Of a stretch of 64,000 bases of DNA, positions 49,346 through 64,000 are shown piece after piece (the stretch's first letter is position 1; each line of letters starts with the position of its first letter). Under the pieces are notes generated by a model. The model saw only the letters and a list, made by a program, of their open reading frames with translations. It was not told where the DNA came from and made no database searches. The position numbers were made by a program, and so were the translations under genes. The DNA comes from Coturnix japonica (taxonomy: Eukaryota; Chordata; Aves; Galliformes; Phasianidae), in assembly GCF_001577835.2 (NCBI RefSeq), contig NC_029532.1, positions 806,001 through 870,000 of the forward strand, read 5' to 3'.

Positions 49346-49351
49346 TTTAAT
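49346..49351 (-). terminator. Candidate poly(A) signal of the RING-finger gene
   Basis: TTTAAT on the plus strand (ATTAAA variant on the minus strand) about 670 nt beyond the stop of the RING gene; no canonical minus-strand AATAAA was noticed in the 49.1-50.0 kb interval. It would leave about 300 bp to the convergent FKBP15 3' end. Confidence 0.3.
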
Positions 49352-50020
49352 GTCCTTCCCAGCTGCCCCTTCCCTGTGCCTGCAGCCAGAGCTGTAGCCA
49401 TGACTCTGCTCTGAGCACCACAGGGAGAAAGCACAGAAAGTTGCTTTTTAACAACATTTCACCACCAGAAAAACAGCCCCAACCTTTCCCATCCCCCCTC
49501 CTCTGGTCCTCACAGCTGTGTGGGATGGATGGTGCCCATCTCTGACCCCTGCAGTGCACCAAAGTACTGCAGTTCCCCATCCATCACCCTCAGCACACTG
49601 CAGCCCCTGCTGCCCATGGCCCTTCTGGATCCCAGATGGATGCAGCCCAAGGAATCTTCCAGGGTGCTGTGACTCCTGCTGCTGGGATGGCTGGAGGCTC
49701 AGGGAAGGTCATAAATGCAGCGTGAGCACAGCCAGGTCCCAGGGGGTCAAAGAAAGCACTGGAATCTGTTAATTTTTAGTAAGTCTGATGCCCATGTTGG
49801 TGCCGCATAGCCATGGCTGAGTGCACCACGACTCCCATCACTGTGGGGCTGATCCTCTGTGAAGCAGAGCCCCCGTCCTCTCCCCACCTCACCACGATCC
49901 GATGTGTGCACTGGGGCTGAGCCCAAGTTCCTGACCCAGCTGTGGGTCTGGGCTGCCTGGAGGTGAGCCGGGCCCAGCAGGGGATGGTTGTGGCCGCAGT
50001 GCCGGCCCTGAGCCCTGTCG

Positions 50021-50590
50021 TTACTTGAGGAAGACGAGCAGGAAGAAGGTGGCGACGATGAGGATGAGGATGCCGGCGGCGAAGCCCAGGCGCAGGTTCT
50101 CCACGGAGGTGAGTGGTGGCTGTGAGTCCAGCAGCAGCCCCCGCCCCGGCAGCCCCAGCACGAAGGCTCCCGGTGCCTCGGGGCTGCGGCGGATGCTGCA
50201 GGGGGCCACCATGCTGCTCACCGTAAAGATGGGAGCGTGGGCCGCACATGCCACATCCATGGCCATGGAGTGCCCCGAGGCCCGACGGGCAGCGCTGCCT
50301 TCATTCTCTTCCTCCTCCTCCCCAGCTGTGAGCTGGGCTCGGTGCAGGGTCCCTGGGACTGCTGTCATCCCTCGGCCACCCGCAGCCATCTCGGGCACCA
50401 GCGTCACCATCCTGCAGAAGGGGCAGCTGATGAAGGCCACGGTGGCGGCACGGCACACCAGTTTGTGCAGGCAGTTCTGGCAGAGGGAATGGCTGCAGGG
50501 CAGCTGCTGTGGTGCCCGGCTGCCCCTGACGCCCCGATACGCCTCATAGCAGATCCCGCACTCCCCGGTGCTCTCCAGCCCTGCTGCCAT
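50021..50590 (-). CDS. Single-exon membrane RING-finger protein, RNF183/RNF182/RNF208-like (189 aa)
   Basis: Starts at an ATG with A at -3 and G at +4. A C3HC4 RING occupies residues 11-59: C11, C14, C32, H34, C37, C40, C56 and C59, with CSHSLCQNC and CPFC cores. The middle is Ser/Gly-rich with a Glu run. The last ~22 residues (about 167-188) are one strongly hydrophobic membrane segment ending in Lys, so the protein looks tail-anchored with the RING in the cytosol. Length and layout match the small membrane E3 ligases RNF183/RNF186/RNF152/RNF182; the FISCPFCR block recalls RNF182 and RNF208. Human RNF183 (192 aa) belongs to this same cluster but at another spot. The target is unknown. The frame stays open 111 codons above the chosen ATG, so a longer product is possible but unlikely. 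I do not assign a symbol. Confidence 0.85.
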   Translation of the reverse strand: MAAGLESTGECGICYEAYRGVRGSRAPQQLPCSHSLCQNCLHKLVCRAATVAFISCPFCRMVTLVPEMAAGGRGMTAVPGTLHRAQLTAGEEEEENEGSAARRASGHSMAMDVACAAHAPIFTVSSMVAPCSIRRSPEAPGAFVLGLPGRGLLLDSQPPLTSVENLRLGFAAGILILIVATFFLLVFLK

Positions 50591-52231
50591 GCTGCTCCCA
50601 GCGCTGCCACGCGGCTGCTGGTGCTTTTGAAGGCTACAGGCAGATGGAGGCCGTGCCCTGGAAGGCGGAGGCTGAACTTCAGCCTGTGGTGCCGGTCCGG
50701 CTCCTCCTTCCACTGCCCAGGGCTGCCATGACGCTCCAGGTGCCCCAGTGGCCCCGAAAGCAGGAGACAGAGCCAGCACTGCCACCAGTGGTGTGTAATG
50801 GATGGATGACCAACCCCAGTGCATGACCACGTGATGCCTTATCTGCCCTAGTCCACAAAACAAAATGATTTTTTCCTTCTTTCCCTTTACGGAGCCACGA
50901 TATTCAAAGTATTTCCTCAGCACAACGTGTTGGTCTTGTCACTTTGCTGCCCAGCCCAGAGGCTGGCAGTGCTCAGCATCACTCCTGACCTGGGGCTCGT
51001 TGCTCACAGCACCGGGTGCTGCCCTGGCAATCACTGCATCCCCCCATGCAGCTGAGTGGGGGCAGCCCCTGGGGATGAGGGGCAGCTCAGCCCTGTCTGT
51101 GCCTCCTGCCCTCGGCTTTCCTGGCACAGTGTGTTACAGACAGGCTGTGGACCTTGCCCGAGGGCCTGTCACTCATTACCACCATGCTGGGAACACCGGA
51201 GTCAGCCGGCAGCCACTGGCACCTCGATGAGATCAGCTGTGATACACTCCTCCCTGCAGGGCCCTGGCAACAGGAGAGCAGTGCTGGGAGCTGCCAGCCC
51301 TCCTGCAGCCCGACCAGCTGGATCCCCACCAGATGCTGAGACCTGCACGCCCTGCCAGGTGAGGGGGATGCAAGTCTGAGCCCCTCTGCACCGTGCCCTA
51401 AAGGCTAAATGCCAGCCCCAGCAAACAACATGATGGCAGCACAGGTCCCTGAGGTCTCCATCTGCCTGCAAGTCATCAATGCTGCATTAAAAGCCTCACG
51501 TTCTTCCATGTCTTTATCTGGGCCAAGAGGAGGAGCTGCTGGGACAGCCAGGCAGGGGGCAATAAAAAGGGACCAACCAGCAGGAACCAGCTGTCTTTAA
51601 TAGCTTCTCCTGGGGGAAAGGGCTGCAGTAGGACAAGACTTATCTCTGTGATAAGGTCAAGAGATTAAAAGCCCCACTGGGATCGTTACTTATTAATGAC
51701 AATGGGGAACAACCCAGACGCCAGCACACGTACGAGAGGCAGAGCTGGCACTCTGGGACAGGAACACTTCCCCCACACAACACGTCCCAGTGAGGAACGG
51801 CTTCTGGCCAGAGCACCTATGGCCAACAGCACATAAGCAAGGCACTCTCAGCCTCCCAGAGCATAACAAGTCCCAGCCGTGTCCTCCTGGAGGAGAAGAA
51901 TGGCAGTGCCATGGCCACAACAGAGCAGCTGCAGGGTCCCAGTGGCTTCAGAAGCAAGGGCACTAACTGCGGCCCTGCTGAGCAACAGGCAATTCCTATG
52001 GCAAATACACAGCCAAAGAACAGCAAGCACCAGTACACACAGTGCCATCAGCCAGTGCTCCCAGGCTGGGCAAACAGGCTGGATAGTGGATGCAGTTGAA
52101 AAAGGAACCCAAGGCAAAGGCTGGAAATCCACCAGGAAGGTGGAGGGCTGCTGAGAGCCCTGAGTGCAGCCAGCAGCCAGCCAGGGCTGCGTGCAGGGAG
52201 AGGGCAGCGCTGGTCATGCTGTGTGAGTGTA
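50591..52231. other. Intergenic region between the RING gene and LRSAM1
   Basis: Contains the presumed promoter and 5' UTR of the RING gene (its upstream side on the minus strand). The first 330 bp remain open in the RING frame. No further exon is recognised. A cluster of GATA-like and HNF1-like sites lies at 51638-51700; an ATAAAAAGG motif near 51563 could be a TATA box but its orientation does not obviously serve either gene. Confidence 0.45.
51638..51700. promoter_or_regulatory. GATA / HNF1-like site cluster
   Basis: ACTTATCT (51638-51645) and TGATAAGG (51649-51656) are two GATA cores in opposite orientation 7 bp apart. GTTACTTATTAATGAC (51685-51700) fits the HNF1 palindrome GTTAATNATTAAC at 10 of 12 fixed positions. 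Position is about 1.05 kb upstream of the RING gene start codon. Motif matches only; function is inferred. Confidence 0.35.
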
Positions 52232-52237
52232 TTTAAT
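52232..52237 (-). terminator. Candidate poly(A) signal of LRSAM1
   Basis: TTTAAT on the plus strand (ATTAAA on the minus strand) about 75 nt after the LRSAM1 stop, giving a short 3' UTR. Confidence 0.5.
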
Positions 52238-52310
52238 ACTGATAGAAGAGCCTTGCCCTGGATGGAGCAATGAGGGTGGTGCTGTACAGCCATGCCTTCC
52301 TCCAGCCTGC

Positions 52311-63134
<10,824 letters not shown>

Positions 63135-64000
63135 CTCCAAAACAGAACACACAGAGCTCCAAGTTAAATATCATTAAAAGGGAAATACATTAAAGGTAAA
63201 TTACTTTTGCTGGGTGTCTGACAACTTTCAGAGATGTGGTGACTCTGCTGTGCCTTATTTAGGAACTTCTAAGCTGGTCCCTCAGCAGAATAACCCCCTC
63301 ACATAGACAGGTGCATTTTGTCTTTAAGGACAAAGCACTTCTCAATTACAGACATTGCTGTATGTTGGAGCCCTTAAACATGACGCATGGAAGGAACAGC
63401 AAATACAAAGGTGAAATGATACAAAAATGGTAACAAATATTCAAAAGGTTATTTATAAGGAAAAACTCACCAATATGGACACCTTCACTGGGAAGTGCTG
63501 AGGCAATCTCCACCAAGGAGCAATCTCCAAGAGAGATGCTGCCTTAGTGGAGGTCAGCCCTTAAATGAGGTCTAGAAGAGGTAGAGTCAAGCTCCACCTG
63601 TTCTGGGAGCACAGCTGAATTACCCTCACCTGTGCTCCCATAGCTGACCTGACACTTGCCTCAGCTGATTAATCAGAGGTTCAGGCTGTGATTACCAATT
63701 TCCCATACAAAAGGGTACGTTGCCTCCCACTGAGGATGACTTAGCAGGAAGGCCCAGAAAGGAACCACTTCACCAAACACAAGGGAGCAAACTGCACAAG
63801 TTTCCCCTCTCAGAGATCTGCCTATAACAGAAGAGAAGCCTAAAGCTGAGTCCTTAGGACAGGACAGCATTTATTTCTGTCCTCAATGCTGGTGTCTGAG
63901 TCAGCTCCGTTGTCTGACGCTCACACAGTTTGGTACTGCCAAATTTGGCAGCCAGAAAGGAACATCCTCATCAAAATGCTGGTGCTTGTATCATTTTGAA
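63135..64000. other. LRSAM1 intron at the window edge
   Basis: No further LRR-coding exon is recognised here, so the next upstream exon lies beyond 64000. The stretch contains the solo-LTR copy B (63412-63709) and otherwise nothing I can name. Confidence 0.6.
63412..63709 (-). mobile_element. Solo-LTR fossil, copy B, with 5-bp target-site duplication
   Basis: 298 bp bounded on its own strand by TG...CA and flanked by the direct repeat AAAGG (63407-63411 and 63710-63714). It shares with copy A the TGTA-GGGAAA start, the ATCACAGCC-GAACCTCTGATTAA block, a TATA-like CATTTAAGGGCTGACC and AAGGCAGCATCTCT. Length, termini and 5-bp duplication fit a solitary LTR of an endogenous retrovirus. No internal viral region is present. 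Divergence from copy A suggests an old insertion. Confidence 0.75.

Overview
The window is vertebrate nuclear DNA and most likely comes from a bird, probably a galliform such as chicken. Three things point that way. The genes are split into many short exons with GT-AG introns. The dispersed repeats are CR1 LINE 3' ends, recognisable by the reverse-complemented CR1 tail GAATCATAGAAT and the following GGTTGGAAAAGACCT-type stretch. The gene content matches human 9q32 joined to a gene from 9q33.3, segments I recall as sharing a microchromosome (chicken chr17) in birds. No microbial-type operon, CRISPR array or prophage is present.

Layout: WDR31 (+, 421-3785) is tail-to-tail with PRPF4 (-, 10402-4992). 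PRPF4 is head-to-head with CDC26 (+, 10532-10873), with only 129 bp between the two start codons. CDC26 is tail-to-tail with SLC31A1/CTR1 (-, coding 15591-13486, non-coding first exon near 28.66 kb after a 13-kb intron). SLC31A1 is head-to-head with FKBP15 (+, 28904-47830, 29 coding exons). FKBP15 is tail-to-tail with a single-exon membrane RING-finger gene (-, 50590-50021). Last is LRSAM1 (-, 63134-52311), of which only the 3' 17 exons fall inside the window; its leucine-rich-repeat start lies beyond position 64000. Every splice junction in the gene models was placed by hand so that reading frame and family similarity are kept, and the full-length coding sums are divisible by three: WDR31 343 aa, PRPF4 537 aa, CDC26 84 aa, SLC31A1 183 aa, FKBP15 1250 aa, RING gene 189 aa; LRSAM1 552 aa in window.

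The genes do not form one pathway. PRPF4 is a U4/U6 snRNP protein, CDC26 an APC/C subunit, CTR1 the plasma-membrane copper importer, FKBP15 an endosomal actin/retromer-associated protein, LRSAM1 a RING E3 ligase acting on TSG101/ESCRT and autophagy, and WDR31 a WD-repeat protein tied to cilia. What they share is compact head-to-head and tail-to-tail packing with CpG-rich bidirectional promoters.

No undescribed system stands out. The points most worth a second look are: the RING gene beside FKBP15 rather than between PRPF4 and WDR31; an FKBP15 FKBP domain that keeps more of the canonical binding pocket than I recall for the human protein; a roughly 26-bp SP1/YY1 minisatellite in the SLC31A1/FKBP15 promoter; and two related solo-LTR fossils in opposite orientation bracketing 16 of the LRSAM1 exons seen here.
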